A stretch of 38,042 bases of DNA. It comes from a virus. Shown here piece after piece: positions 23,878-33,370 of the stretch (its first letter is position 1; the number at the start of each line of letters is the position of its first letter). Location: the IMG/VR virus record IMGVR_UViG_3300049995_000050, positions 1 through 38,042 of that record, one strand, 5' to 3'. The notes beneath the pieces are model-generated. The model searched no databases. It was not told the origin of the DNA and was given only the letters and a program-made list of their open reading frames with translations. A program made the position numbers and the translations under genes.

Positions 23878-24259
23878 ACTTTTTACAGGAGATTTCAAGT
23901 TGGCTTTTGACCAGCTGGTGGGCAAGGCCCCGGAGGATTTCAAGCGCGGGCTTTTTAACGCCGCCGCGGAGCTTCTCCGGGACGCCAACAACGTCGAGCC
24001 AAAGACGCCCAAAAAAGAGGGGACGCTGAAAGGCTCCTGGGAGATTGAAGCCAGCTATACCAGCCCGGACGTTTGGGAGCTAGTTTGCGGATTCAACGAA
24101 GTCTACGCAAGCTATCTACACGAAATGGCAGACCTTCCGATGGTGATGGCCCATTGGACAGAGCCCGGATCCGGGCCGAAATACCTGGAATCCAAATTGA
24201 CGATGTTCGGAAGCAAATATATAGATATAGCGGTCAAGTCAATGCGAGGCGAGGAATGA
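23864..24259 (+). CDS. HK97 gp10-like tail component
   Basis: A 131-residue protein starting with GTG at 23864, overlapping the upstream stop. FKRGLFNAAAELLRDANNVEPKTPKKEGTLKGSW, then VCGFNEVYASYLHEM is the recognised gp10-like pattern (YA-x-YLHE near the C-terminal third). Members act at the tail end of the head-tail junction. Ends in an ATGA overlap with the next gene. Confidence 0.8.
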   Translation: MADFKLFTGDFKLAFDQLVGKAPEDFKRGLFNAAAELLRDANNVEPKTPKKEGTLKGSWEIEASYTSPDVWELVCGFNEVYASYLHEMADLPMVMAHWTEPGSGPKYLESKLTMFGSKYIDIAVKSMRGEE

Positions 24260-24696
24260 TCATTCAGGACATCGCCCGTTTTATTTTGGGGCATAGCGGC
24301 CTGGTTTGGACTTTGGGGGTCGACTTTTTCGCCGGATATCTGCCGATAAAAGATATGAACGACGCGGAAATCGGGCCCCGGGTGATGGTCATCCTCGAGC
24401 GAACACCGGGAGCCGTCGAGGGATATTTGCCGGACCGGGTCGACAAAGCAATTCAGGTCTGGAACCGGAGCGACACTTATTTTGGGGCCGCTGAGGATGC
24501 CCGGGAGATCTATGAAATTCTCCACGGAGCCAGCGGCTGGCATTTACCCGCAGAGGAAAGCCCCCGGGCTTATTACGCGATGACGATCGACGCAATCGCG
24601 GACCCCGCGCCGATCGCCGCACCGAATGCCCGCGGGCTTTTTGAGTTTTCTACAAACTATATTTTTAGGATTGAAGGCGAACCGGCGACGCCATAA
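24256..24696 (+). CDS. Tail terminator / completion protein
   Basis: A 146-residue protein from ATG 24256 (ATGA overlap). GPRVMVILERTPGAVEGYLPDRVDKAIQVWNRSDTYFGAAEDAREIYEILHG follows the tail-terminator pattern: a strand, a bend, an alpha helix with the AREIYEILHG segment, then strands. It would cap the tail tube. Assignment relies on position plus this pattern. Confidence 0.7.
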   Translation: MIIQDIARFILGHSGLVWTLGVDFFAGYLPIKDMNDAEIGPRVMVILERTPGAVEGYLPDRVDKAIQVWNRSDTYFGAAEDAREIYEILHGASGWHLPAEESPRAYYAMTIDAIADPAPIAAPNARGLFEFSTNYIFRIEGEPATP

Positions 24697-24722
24697 AAAG
24701 CCGGAAATTTTAGGAGGTTAAA

Positions 24723-25238
24723 ATGCCTAGACTACCGATGGGAGATATGGGCGCTGCCGAAGTCATCTACGGCTATGGCGAAAGCGATGCCCTGATTCTC
24801 ACCCCTCACCTGGGACGGATCGCGCTGAAGGACACAATGTCCTCGAAGGACATCCAGGAGGAAGGATTCGGCGAGAACGCGGTCGACGCCGTCGCCACAG
24901 GACGCCTGGTCGAGGTTTCGATTCCGATGACCAGGTCCACCCTCGAACAGCTGGAGCTGGTCCTTCACGGGACCCTTCAAAGCACGGTCCTCAAAGTGAC
25001 GGCTTTCGTCGGATGCCAGATGTACGAGGACAGCCGGGCGATGCTGATCAAGCCGCTCTGCGACAACATCGCCAGCCTTGACCCTGCGGAGTGGATTGAG
25101 GTTTTCCACACCTATCCGCTGCCCGCGATCGACCTGGGATATGCGCGAGACGAACAGCGCGTTTTCCTGGTCAACTTCAAGGTTTTTGTTTCGCAGGAAA
25201 GCGGGCACGTCGGCGAAATATACCAGATCGGGGTCTGA
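24723..25238 (+). CDS. Major tail (tube) protein
   Basis: A 171-residue protein with aggagg upstream. Beta-rich throughout (ALILTPHLGRIALKD, then RLVEVSIPMTRSTLEQLELVL), as for tail-tube subunits that stack as hexamers. Position between the tail terminator and the chaperone genes is standard. Sequence is divergent, so the call is mainly by context and size. Confidence 0.75.
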   Translation: MPRLPMGDMGAAEVIYGYGESDALILTPHLGRIALKDTMSSKDIQEEGFGENAVDAVATGRLVEVSIPMTRSTLEQLELVLHGTLQSTVLKVTAFVGCQMYEDSRAMLIKPLCDNIASLDPAEWIEVFHTYPLPAIDLGYARDEQRVFLVNFKVFVSQESGHVGEIYQIGV

Positions 25239-25240
25239 CG

Positions 25241-25576
25241 ATGAACCCCCGAAAGGTAATCTCGCCTTCGCTTTATCCGCAGCTGGAGGTCGAGATCGAG
25301 GGGCTGGTCTACAAACTTAAGCCGTTAAACCGGGCCGTTTTTGAAAACGTCGCGGCGATGCAAAAAGCCGCAGAGGCCGGGGATCCAGGCGCGGTCGGGA
25401 TCGCCTATGATCAGATCGCCCTTTTTATCGACGCCCCAAAAGAGGTTATTGACGCGATGGACTACCGGGTCATTCGAGAAGTCCTGAGCTATATAACCGA
25501 AACGATCGTCAAGAATGAGGGCCAGACGGAAGAAAAAAAAGAGCCAGGGCCTGGGGCCGAACATTTGCCGTCATAG
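25241..25576 (+). CDS. Tail assembly chaperone, short form (gpG-like)
   Basis: A 111-residue acidic protein (VEIEGLVYKLKPLNRAVFENVAAMQ, then IALFIDAPKEVIDAMDYRVIREVLSYITE). It lies between the tail tube and the tape measure, the place of gpG. Near its end is the run of eight A that serves as a predicted slip site. About a small fraction of ribosomes would give the longer fusion listed separately. Confidence 0.82.
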   Translation: MNPRKVISPSLYPQLEVEIEGLVYKLKPLNRAVFENVAAMQKAAEAGDPGAVGIAYDQIALFIDAPKEVIDAMDYRVIREVLSYITETIVKNEGQTEEKKEPGPGAEHLPS

Positions 25577-25800
25577 CAAGGGCCTTTCCCGGGCTCTTTA
25601 ATTTCAGGGCCCTCGACAACCTAGACCTGCGGGACCTCCGCGATTGGGAGAGTCAGGCTATGGTGACGCTGCTGGAGAAACAGATGCTCGCCATTCAGGC
25701 GGCCAGGGCCGGAGTGGCGACGGATGCTGGATATGAGAGGGAGCTTTTGCGCCTGGAATGGCATATAAAATTTATTAAAGCCGAGATGGAGAAAAATTAA
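25241..25800 (+). CDS. Tail assembly chaperone fusion (gpGT-like, via -1 frameshift)
   Basis: The predicted product is 186 residues: 100 codons in the gpG frame up to base 25540, then 86 codons in the -1 frame starting with AGA at 25540-25542 and stopping at TAA 25798-25800. The -1 part has no start of its own near the junction, is open throughout, and contains LRDLRDWESQAM and ERELLRLEWHIKFIKAEMEKN, a typical T-domain helix set. It fills what would otherwise be a 220-base gap. GT proteins chaperone the tape measure during tail assembly. Confidence 0.8.
25534..25540 (+). promoter_or_regulatory. -1 frameshift slip site A AAA AAA
   Basis: The gpG frame reads gaa aaa aaa gag; the heptamer A AAA AAA lets both Lys-tRNAs slip back by one base. 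GAGCC at 25541-25545 can pair with GGCTC at 25592-25596, a possible stimulatory structure. Slip sites of this type at the gpG/T junction are established in lambda-like phages. Confidence 0.8.
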
Positions 25801-28562
25801 TGGCAGCCGGAACCTGGATGACCGGGGCGATTGTCGCCAAGCTGGTGATGGATAAAACCGGCTGGACAAGCGCGGCTTCCTCGATCAATAAAGACCTCGA
25901 CAAAATGAGCGGGATGAGTAAGGCCACCGCCGAAAGTTTTAGAAAGGCCGGGACGATAATGATCGGGATCGGCGGGGCCATAGCTGCCTCGATATTCGCC
26001 TGCGTTAAAAAGGCCGCGGAATTCGACAAAGTAAGCCGCCAGATGGATGCGGTTTTAAAGTCGACGGGCAGCGCTGCCGGAATAACCAAGGGCGAATTGC
26101 TCGGCTATGCCGATGCCCTGATGGCCATCACGGCGAATGACGATGAAGCCATAATCGGGGCCGAGAACATACTGTTAACTTTTACAAAAATCGGAAAGGA
26201 TATATTCCCCGCGGCAATCGAAACCGTCCTCGATATGTCACAGGCCCTCGGCCAGGATCTAAAATCAAGCGCCATTCAGCTGGGGAAAGCCCTACAGGAT
26301 CCAGAGCGCGGGGTTACGGCCCTTCGCCGGGTCGGGGTCAATTTTTCAACTGACCAAGTCAAGGTCATAAAAGCCCTGGTCGATACCGGCCACGCCGCCG
26401 AAGCCCAGCGGCTAATTATGGCGGAATTAGCTAAAGAATTTGGGGGGAGCGCCCGCGCTTACGCGCAGAGCTATGAAGGCCAGATGAAATCCCTGGGGAT
26501 TCAATTCGGCGAGCTAAAGGAGGTTATAGGGGCCGCATTTTTGCCGATTTTAAAAGATATGGTCGCGGTCATAAAGCCGATCGTAGAAAAAATGAGAGAA
26601 TGGGTCCAGGCCCATCCGGAGCTAATAGACAAAATAGCGAAAGCCGCCCTGGGGATAGGCGGCCTAATGCTAGCCTTGGGCCCGCTAGTTTTTATGATCC
26701 CTAAAATCATAGGAGGACTAAAGGATTTAAAAATAGCCCTGGCGACCCTAAGCGGACCGTTCGCCATTGTAGTCGCCGGAGCCCTAGCCGTGGGCTATGC
26801 CCTAGACAAGTTAATTAATAAATACAAGGCAAAGCAGGACGCGGAGATGCAGGCCATTGTGAAAAGCAGCGGCCCCGTGGCCGAGGCTCTACGCCTGCGA
26901 AATACCCTAATAAAGGAGCAGATTGTCACCCACGAAGAATGGCGGGACCTTTTCAACAAGGCGGGCCGCGATTATACAAAAATGCTGGAGATGATTTCAA
27001 CCGATCCAGCTTATGCCGATATAAAAAAAGCCTGGGATGACATAAAAGGAAAACAAAAGGAAGCTGCCGACCAGGCCGATGAAACCGGAAGCGCCGAGGA
27101 AAGGCTCGCCAAACAACTGCAGGCAGCTGAGGAAGCAGCCAAAAAATGGGGCGAAGCCCTCCAGGAATGGGGCATAAAAACCCTAAAGGAAAAGCAGGAC
27201 CGGATCGGCGAGCTTTTGGGCTATGAAAAAAAGCTCGAAGATATGTTCAAAACCGGGAAAATAACCGCCGAGGATTACGGGAAGGGAATCAAGGCGATTT
27301 CCACGGAGCTATTTGACCTTGGCGAAAAGATAGACACGGCCCTCCCGAAGGCTCGAGACTTGGGCGATATTTGGAAAGACGCCCCGGATCAGGTCGACGA
27401 TTTAGTTTATGCGATGACGACAGAGGAGGAAAAACTAAAAGACCTAGCACGGGAATTGGGCCTAGCAACGGATGAAACCCTGCGCCTGGCCTATGAAACC
27501 AACCGCCTCCAGGTTTTTTTCTCAACCGGGATAATGTTGCCCGAGTTGGATTTTGGCCGAATAGCGGACGATGCAAAACAGACAACTCAGGACACAAAGG
27601 GATATTTTGACGGCCTTTATAATGATATAGCTTCCGGTATGGGCTCGACTATGGAGAGTTTCATTGCCGATATTGCCTCCGGTATGGATTTCGCCAAGGG
27701 AATCTTTTGGGAACACGGGATAAATTTCAAGCAATTTTTTGAGGACATTTTCGGCTCGATAAAGACCGCCTTCTTTCGTATGATCGGAGAGATGTTAACG
27801 GACGAAGTTATGGGCTGGTTTAAGAACTTCTTTTCCTCGATCGGGAAAGCGGCTACGGATACGATGGCGGAATCCGCAAAAACCGCAGTCGGGGCAGCCG
27901 CAGATATTACGAAGGGGGCATCGGCGGCGATTTCCGGGCTTTGGACCGCGCTTGGATCGGCAGTCGGTTCGTTCCTGGGCACGGTCCTGGCTGGTATCAT
28001 TTCCGGCGGACCATCTGGGCATCAGCAAGAACAGCAAATAAACGATACAAAGGATGCCCGGAATTTCCTGGCCGAAATACGCAACTGGTTTTTTAGCGCC
28101 GGGAGCGGATTTGGAGGAGCAAGCTATGAATTTATCACCGGCCATATAGGGGAATGGCTGGGCTGGATTACTAACGCCGTTAATGATAAGGGGGGAGGGA
28201 TAATAGGGGCCATAAATAGCGCCAAAACAGATATCGGCAAAAAGCTGGACGGCATCATTAAGGCCATCGGAGCTATCCCAAGCGGCCAGCACGGGGCGGT
28301 TTTGACCAGGCCGGGCCTGGTTATGACCCACGGGACCCCCAGCGCCCCGGAGTTTGTAATCCCGAGCGGAGGGGGCGGTTTACGCCTGGCGGCGGCAACC
28401 GCAGGGGCGGGCCGGAGCATAGTCATCCAAAACGCGATCCATATTGACGGAACTTTAATAACCGACCGGGAATATACTCGGCAACGGCTAATTCCCGAGA
28501 TTTTGGCTGCCCTCGGATCCAACGAATTAAAGGGCCTAGTCCAGCGGGCCCTAGGAATTTAA
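25800..28562 (+). CDS. Tape measure protein
   Basis: A 920-residue protein whose ATG shares its A with the upstream TAA. Residues 50-340 are mostly long helices and hydrophobic segments (IMIGIGGAIAASIFACVKKAAEF, then IGGLMLALGPLVFMIP, then FAIVVAGALAVGYALDKL). The centre is a charged helix-rich rod, and the end has a globular region (AVLTRPGLVMTHGTPSAPEFVIPSGG) often found in tape measures. Size suggests a tail roughly 130-140 nm long by the usual residue-length rule. The longest gene of the tail set but one of the shorter tape measures among siphoviruses. Confidence 0.92.
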   Translation: MAAGTWMTGAIVAKLVMDKTGWTSAASSINKDLDKMSGMSKATAESFRKAGTIMIGIGGAIAASIFACVKKAAEFDKVSRQMDAVLKSTGSAAGITKGELLGYADALMAITANDDEAIIGAENILLTFTKIGKDIFPAAIETVLDMSQALGQDLKSSAIQLGKALQDPERGVTALRRVGVNFSTDQVKVIKALVDTGHAAEAQRLIMAELAKEFGGSARAYAQSYEGQMKSLGIQFGELKEVIGAAFLPILKDMVAVIKPIVEKMREWVQAHPELIDKIAKAALGIGGLMLALGPLVFMIPKIIGGLKDLKIALATLSGPFAIVVAGALAVGYALDKLINKYKAKQDAEMQAIVKSSGPVAEALRLRNTLIKEQIVTHEEWRDLFNKAGRDYTKMLEMISTDPAYADIKKAWDDIKGKQKEAADQADETGSAEERLAKQLQAAEEAAKKWGEALQEWGIKTLKEKQDRIGELLGYEKKLEDMFKTGKITAEDYGKGIKAISTELFDLGEKIDTALPKARDLGDIWKDAPDQVDDLVYAMTTEEEKLKDLARELGLATDETLRLAYETNRLQVFFSTGIMLPELDFGRIADDAKQTTQDTKGYFDGLYNDIASGMGSTMESFIADIASGMDFAKGIFWEHGINFKQFFEDIFGSIKTAFFRMIGEMLTDEVMGWFKNFFSSIGKAATDTMAESAKTAVGAAADITKGASAAISGLWTALGSAVGSFLGTVLAGIISGGPSGHQQEQQINDTKDARNFLAEIRNWFFSAGSGFGGASYEFITGHIGEWLGWITNAVNDKGGGIIGAINSAKTDIGKKLDGIIKAIGAIPSGQHGAVLTRPGLVMTHGTPSAPEFVIPSGGGGLRLAAATAGAGRSIVIQNAIHIDGTLITDREYTRQRLIPEILAALGSNELKGLVQRALGI

Positions 28563-28563
28563 A

Positions 28564-29391
28564 ATGATATATTATTCCACCGAGAATTATCTGGCCGGAT
28601 CGGACGCCGCCCTAACAGCCTCGAGCGAAGACACGCTCTATGTCCTAGAAAACCTATACAACGGCAGGCCCTCAAAGCCTTTCCGATTTACCGGGGTCGG
28701 GGTCGCCGGGACCCCCGAATGGGTCTGTGTAGAATTTAACGATCCAAAGACGGTCACCCTGGCCGCCATTTTTAACCACAATTTGACAGCCCTGGCAGAA
28801 TCGGCAGACGAGCTATTATTGAAAGTCGACGACGGGACCTGCGCCGGCGCGAATTGGGCCGCCCCGGATTTCAGCCTGGATTTAAGCGGACGCCTGGTCA
28901 TAAATTGGAATGACCTATATTCATTCCTGAACCAGACCCGGCTGGCCTGGAGGCTAGAAGTTATAGATACGATAAACCCCGATGGATACGCCGAGATCGG
29001 GGAGCTATTCCTGGGCCAATATACAGCCCTGACAACGGCCCGCCTTCAGCCGGGACGGGCAGAGGGGCCTCGACTTTTCGGAGCCCAAAATAAAACACCC
29101 TACGGCCAACATTGGAACCTAGCCTATTCTAGGGCCATAACCATCGAGCTGGAAGTCTGGAATTTAAACGACCCGGCCACGGTCGACGCGGTCCGGCTGA
29201 TGATAGAGACGATCCACGACAATGGCAGCCGATTTGTGATAATACCGGACCACCGGCAGCCCTTCGTCTACTACGTAGCCCTAGAAAATACGGAAGAATT
29301 TATGAGCCAAATAGTCCGCGGGCTAGATTGTGAGTTAACAAGCTGGACATTCCAGCTGCAGACTTTAACAAAAGGAATTCACCTACTTTGA
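28564..29391 (+). CDS. Distal tail / minor tail protein
   Basis: A 275-residue beta-rich protein directly after the tape measure. Phrases such as LYNGRPSKPFRFTG, VCVEFNDPKTVTLAAIFNHNL and RLAWRLEVIDT are of the galactose-binding/discoidin type found in phage tail-tip proteins. The C-terminal half (SRAITIELEVWNLND, then RQPFVYYVALENTEEF) resembles a Dit-like ring domain. It would form the baseplate ring at the tail tip. Last bases overlap the next start as TTGA. Confidence 0.7.
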   Translation: MIYYSTENYLAGSDAALTASSEDTLYVLENLYNGRPSKPFRFTGVGVAGTPEWVCVEFNDPKTVTLAAIFNHNLTALAESADELLLKVDDGTCAGANWAAPDFSLDLSGRLVINWNDLYSFLNQTRLAWRLEVIDTINPDGYAEIGELFLGQYTALTTARLQPGRAEGPRLFGAQNKTPYGQHWNLAYSRAITIELEVWNLNDPATVDAVRLMIETIHDNGSRFVIIPDHRQPFVYYVALENTEEFMSQIVRGLDCELTSWTFQLQTLTKGIHLL

Positions 29392-30632
29392 ACCTAGCCG
29401 ATGAAGTCCGAAAACTAAAAAAGGATATCGCCCTCCTCAATAAATTAATAATTGACTTGCGGGGAGCCGGAGGAGGAGGCGGCGAGGCAAACACGGCTTC
29501 AAATCAGGGCGTCGGCGGAGTGGGGCTTTACAACTCCAAGGTCGGCGTGGATCTGCAATTCAAAAATATTAACGCGGGATCCACGAAGATCTCCGTGACG
29601 AACGACGTCCCGAATAAAGAGGTGGATATCGATGTCGCCCCGGCCAACATAAAACTCGACGACCTCGGGACGCCGGATAACAACACCGACCTCAATGCTA
29701 CCATAACCGAACACGGACTACTGCCGAAACTCGATAACGATCCGGCCAATTTTCTGAATGGTCAAGGGGCTTGGGCGGCTCCTGCGGCGGCAGCCCATCA
29801 CGCGACACACGAAGAGGGCGGTGCTGATGAAATAAAGTTAGACGATCTTGCGACCCCGGACGACAATACTGACCTCAATGCTACCATCGCCGAGCACGGG
29901 CTTCTCAAGAAACTGCCTAACGATGCGGCGAAGTTTCTGAATGGAGTTGGTGCTTGGGCAAATGTGGGAGGCGGAACGGCCCCGCTCTTTTATCAAGGCG
30001 TTGGCTCGCGCCGCTGGGGAGGGCTCGTTGCCCACGGCGGCACGGCCGTTTCATTATTTGGGATGGGGGCGACGGTGGTCGGAAGCGTAACAAGCAATCC
30101 TCAAGATGATGGGGCTTGGACAAAACTGAGTTGCACGTCCTCTGCACCGGGCGGCTATCGAGGAATATACACGGGTTTCCGGCGAATCTATTCTCCGACG
30201 ATATGGTTCCGGATGAAGACCGATGCTGATTTAACAAACTTTCGATTATTTTTGACGATTACCGATAGCCTTTATCTCGTATGGTCAGATGACCCCACGG
30301 GCGCCGGTAACAGAATCGGATTTAGATACAGCTCGACAGCGGGGACTGCGAATTGGTATTTTGTGATGAAAGACACCGTCGCCCAAACCGCCACCGACAC
30401 CGGTGTCGCCGTCGCCGCTAATACGGTTTATGATTTCAAGATCTATCTCCCGAGCGGAGGAAACGCCTATTGGGACGTAACTCCGCTTGGAGGGGGGACG
30501 ACAAGCGGAAACTCGAACGCCAACATTCCCGGCGATTCAGTTGACCTTGGGATGCAATTCACCGGATGTATGATAGGCGCGGGACAAAGATACTGGAATG
30601 TGGGGTCATTCTATTATGAGGAAGATTTATAG
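29388..30632 (+). CDS. Fibre-like tail protein with duplicated segment
   Basis: A 414-residue protein starting with TTG at 29388 (TTGA overlap; aaagga upstream). An N-terminal coiled coil (DEVRKLKKDIALLNKLIIDL) and a Gly run lead to two copies of a 61-residue unit, each ending in ANFLNGQGAW or AKFLNGVGAW. Residues about 205-414 form a beta-rich, laminin/concanavalin-like domain (PTIWFRMKTDADLTNFRLFLTI) and the end FYYEEDL. This is the usual order of a receptor-binding fibre: anchor, stalk, knob. Confidence 0.75.
   Translation: MNLADEVRKLKKDIALLNKLIIDLRGAGGGGGEANTASNQGVGGVGLYNSKVGVDLQFKNINAGSTKISVTNDVPNKEVDIDVAPANIKLDDLGTPDNNTDLNATITEHGLLPKLDNDPANFLNGQGAWAAPAAAAHHATHEEGGADEIKLDDLATPDDNTDLNATIAEHGLLKKLPNDAAKFLNGVGAWANVGGGTAPLFYQGVGSRRWGGLVAHGGTAVSLFGMGATVVGSVTSNPQDDGAWTKLSCTSSAPGGYRGIYTGFRRIYSPTIWFRMKTDADLTNFRLFLTITDSLYLVWSDDPTGAGNRIGFRYSSTAGTANWYFVMKDTVAQTATDTGVAVAANTVYDFKIYLPSGGNAYWDVTPLGGGTTSGNSNANIPGDSVDLGMQFTGCMIGAGQRYWNVGSFYYEEDL
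29655..29958 (+). repeat. Two-copy 183-base repeat in fibre gene
   Basis: Units at about 29655-29775 and 29838-29958 encode near-identical segments KLDDL-x-TPD-x-NTDLNAT-I-x-EHGLL, and share the exact 17-mer gacctcaatgctaccat at 29688 and 29871. Period is 183 bases, so the frame is kept. Confidence 0.9.
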
Positions 30633-33368
30633 ATGGCGATCCCGAACAAGGTCTTTCACCGTTTCCACCTGCTCAACGTCCACGCCGAGGACGCCGGGAA
30701 CGCCTACAATCTGCCAGAGGATTATTCGATAACAAACAACGGCTTGAGCCGACTCTATCAACTTACGAGACTTTGGTATCAACTGAGCGAACTTGAGGTC
30801 TGCCATTACAAAGGCTACGTGGCCGACGGATGGGAATCGCTTCCCGGCGCGGATAAGTGCCTGAAGGTCAAGACGCTTTTCCGCTTTGAGGCTCCCTATC
30901 TCAACACCGCCGGAGTCACGCGGTTTTTGCCCTATCGTGGTTCGATTTATGACAAGGCTTGGGATGAGAATTCAGCATCAGGCCGCTATTACGATGGCGT
31001 GAATGAGTGGGATGACTATCCGCATAATTTTCACGGGCAATCCGGCGCTAATTTTGTCTATATAAATGTCGCTGACCTCCCGGTCGAGGAATATCTTTAT
31101 CACGAGGCGTGGTGTGCGATTATTGACAGCTCGATCTCTTTTCTTCAGAGCACCTATATTTTGGATCGAGGGATGCACATATTGGCGACTGGACATACGC
31201 CGTCTACAGCCCTGTGGGGAGTTGGCGAAGGATTCGGCGTAGAGTTTGAGGCCAAGAGTGCGACGATTTATTTCCAGAATCCCTGCGTCAATTCGCTCTC
31301 CAGATACACGGGGCCGACGGCGGGCGGGTTTGAGTTGAAACTCTACGGCCTCGGACTCTGGAACGACAACGACGAAATAAACGACGGCTGCGGGGTGCTG
31401 AATTGGCACGACTGGAATGACAAGGTCGATAATATCTATATCGAGAAACCGGACGGGACGGTCGTGGAAACACTTCAACGGACTCCAGCGGCGGACTTCT
31501 CGGTTGACTCGAACGGCGAGATAACGATTGCCGCCTTTCCGGCGCTCCCGACAGGAGTTTATCAATTCCGGCTAAGCAAAGTAATGCCCCTCGTCGGGAG
31601 CCCGACCGCCGAAGGATACGCGGGAGATTGGAGGACGGACGCAACCGGGCGGATGACGGCGGGAAGCAGATTGTATCTCTGGATTACCGATGAAATTCAT
31701 CCGCCAACTAATCCGATAGTCCTTACGAAATGGCAATTCAAAAAAGGTGATGAGTATATATTTCGCTATTATGCCCCGATAGATGTCCGGGCGGATTTGA
31801 CGTTTTACGAAGGGATGATCCTGGGCATTTCAGCCTTCACCCGCGGAACAAGCGACGATCGCGGGCTCCCGATTTTTCCAGACATACAAGTCGAACTAGA
31901 TAATACCAGCCAGGAATTCAGTAAACTTTTGGCTGCCTATTGGGCGAAAAACCAGCCCGTCGAGATATTTTATGCATACGGGGATGAGCCGGAAGTTTTT
32001 AAAACTCGGATCTTCCGCGGAATCGTTTCAGACTACGCGAAGCCGCATAGCACCTGGAGGGTCCGGCTCCGAGACGTTTTAGAGAAATATTTAAAAGTAA
32101 AAATTCCAAAATACAAATGCACCGTCGAGGAATACCCTAACCTTCACCCGAATTCTATCGGGAAGGAAATGCCCGAGGTCTTGGGGCGGGCTAGCCTAAC
32201 GGAAGAACCAGCCCCGGGAGCCATCGAGGCCATATATGTCGACACGGTCAACTTTGAATATCTGGCGGCCAGGGGGAGTTTAAAAGCCATAAACCAGGTC
32301 TACAGCGACGGCCAGCTGGTGGATCCGGCGGATTATATTATAAACTACAAAGACGGGGGCCGGACCTATATTGAATTTGATAATGACCAGGGAGAAAACA
32401 AAATAACCTTTAACGCAGACGGCTATACTTACGCCGATTGGGATGACCAGGAAACGGGCGGAGAATTTGTGAGAAACCCGGCCTATATAATTTTATTTCT
32501 TTTGACTTTTTTAGCCGAAGTCCCGGAGCCCGACGTCGACATCCCGGCTTTCGAGGACCTGGCGACGGTTTACGCCGATATGGGAGTCGCCCAGGACGGT
32601 TATTTGATCCTGCAGGACCAGAAGGACGCCGAAGGGCCCCTCCAGGAGCTTCTTTGGACTTACGGGGCCAAAATATGGGAAAACCTAGAGGGCCAAATAA
32701 CGATCGGCAGAAAAGACCCAACGGACGTCGGATATAGCCTAACCCTATTTGATCAAATAGACGCCCTCGAGGAGCCGGAGAAACCCCTCGGATTTGACCT
32801 TGCCGTGAACTATGCCCCGATACAATGGGAATACTACCCGACGGCAAACGCCTTTTATAAATCAAAACTAAAAATCTGGCAGGCCAGCATCGACGCCTTC
32901 GAGACGGAAATGATGCCGGGAACAGCCTGGGATTTCCCCTGGACAACCAGCGAACTTCTGGTCGATCAGCGGGCTAGCGAAGAAATTTTAAAGCTAGGAT
33001 TTGGAAACCAGCGCCTAACCCTGACAGTTTCTATGCAGCATTTTGACAACCTGGAGATCCTCCAGAATTTCGCCTTTCAAGACCCATTCGGTCTTCACCC
33101 GAATGGCCTGGGAGAGGAGGGACATCGCTATTATATAGAAGCCCTAACATACGATCTTATAGGAGGCCAAATAACCATAAGCGCGATTGATCTAGATTGG
33201 GCTCTGCGCCAATATATGGTCCTCGGGGACGAAAACGTTTTAAGCCCGAATTGGACGGCAGCCGGGGAACCAGAGAGGCTCTATGCCTATTTATGCGATG
33301 AGGCAACCGGAGCCTTCGCGGACGGCGAGCCCGGGAAAATAAAAATTGACGAAAATATAGGAGGCTGA
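30633..33368 (+). CDS. Tail hub / baseplate protein
   Basis: A 911-residue protein. From about residue 395 (ADLTFYEGMILGISAFTRGTSDDRGLPIFPDIQVELDN) it looks like a tail-tip hub, with later phrases VRLRDVLEKYLKVKIP and LVDQRASEEILKLGFGNQRLTLTVS found in Tal/gp27-like hub proteins. The first 390 residues are a distinct, aromatic, beta-rich region with Ig-like strands (GPTAGGFELKLYGLGLWNDNDEI). Codon use changes near this junction. The hub would join the tail tube to the fibre and may contact the host surface. Confidence 0.75.
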   Translation: MAIPNKVFHRFHLLNVHAEDAGNAYNLPEDYSITNNGLSRLYQLTRLWYQLSELEVCHYKGYVADGWESLPGADKCLKVKTLFRFEAPYLNTAGVTRFLPYRGSIYDKAWDENSASGRYYDGVNEWDDYPHNFHGQSGANFVYINVADLPVEEYLYHEAWCAIIDSSISFLQSTYILDRGMHILATGHTPSTALWGVGEGFGVEFEAKSATIYFQNPCVNSLSRYTGPTAGGFELKLYGLGLWNDNDEINDGCGVLNWHDWNDKVDNIYIEKPDGTVVETLQRTPAADFSVDSNGEITIAAFPALPTGVYQFRLSKVMPLVGSPTAEGYAGDWRTDATGRMTAGSRLYLWITDEIHPPTNPIVLTKWQFKKGDEYIFRYYAPIDVRADLTFYEGMILGISAFTRGTSDDRGLPIFPDIQVELDNTSQEFSKLLAAYWAKNQPVEIFYAYGDEPEVFKTRIFRGIVSDYAKPHSTWRVRLRDVLEKYLKVKIPKYKCTVEEYPNLHPNSIGKEMPEVLGRASLTEEPAPGAIEAIYVDTVNFEYLAARGSLKAINQVYSDGQLVDPADYIINYKDGGRTYIEFDNDQGENKITFNADGYTYADWDDQETGGEFVRNPAYIILFLLTFLAEVPEPDVDIPAFEDLATVYADMGVAQDGYLILQDQKDAEGPLQELLWTYGAKIWENLEGQITIGRKDPTDVGYSLTLFDQIDALEEPEKPLGFDLAVNYAPIQWEYYPTANAFYKSKLKIWQASIDAFETEMMPGTAWDFPWTTSELLVDQRASEEILKLGFGNQRLTLTVSMQHFDNLEILQNFAFQDPFGLHPNGLGEEGHRYYIEALTYDLIGGQITISAIDLDWALRQYMVLGDENVLSPNWTAAGEPERLYAYLCDEATGAFADGEPGKIKIDENIGG

Positions 33369-33370
33369 AA

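Noticed and set aside
25577-25799. Intergenic gap between chaperone and tape measure
   Set aside because: It is fully open in the -1 frame and explained by programmed frameshifting.
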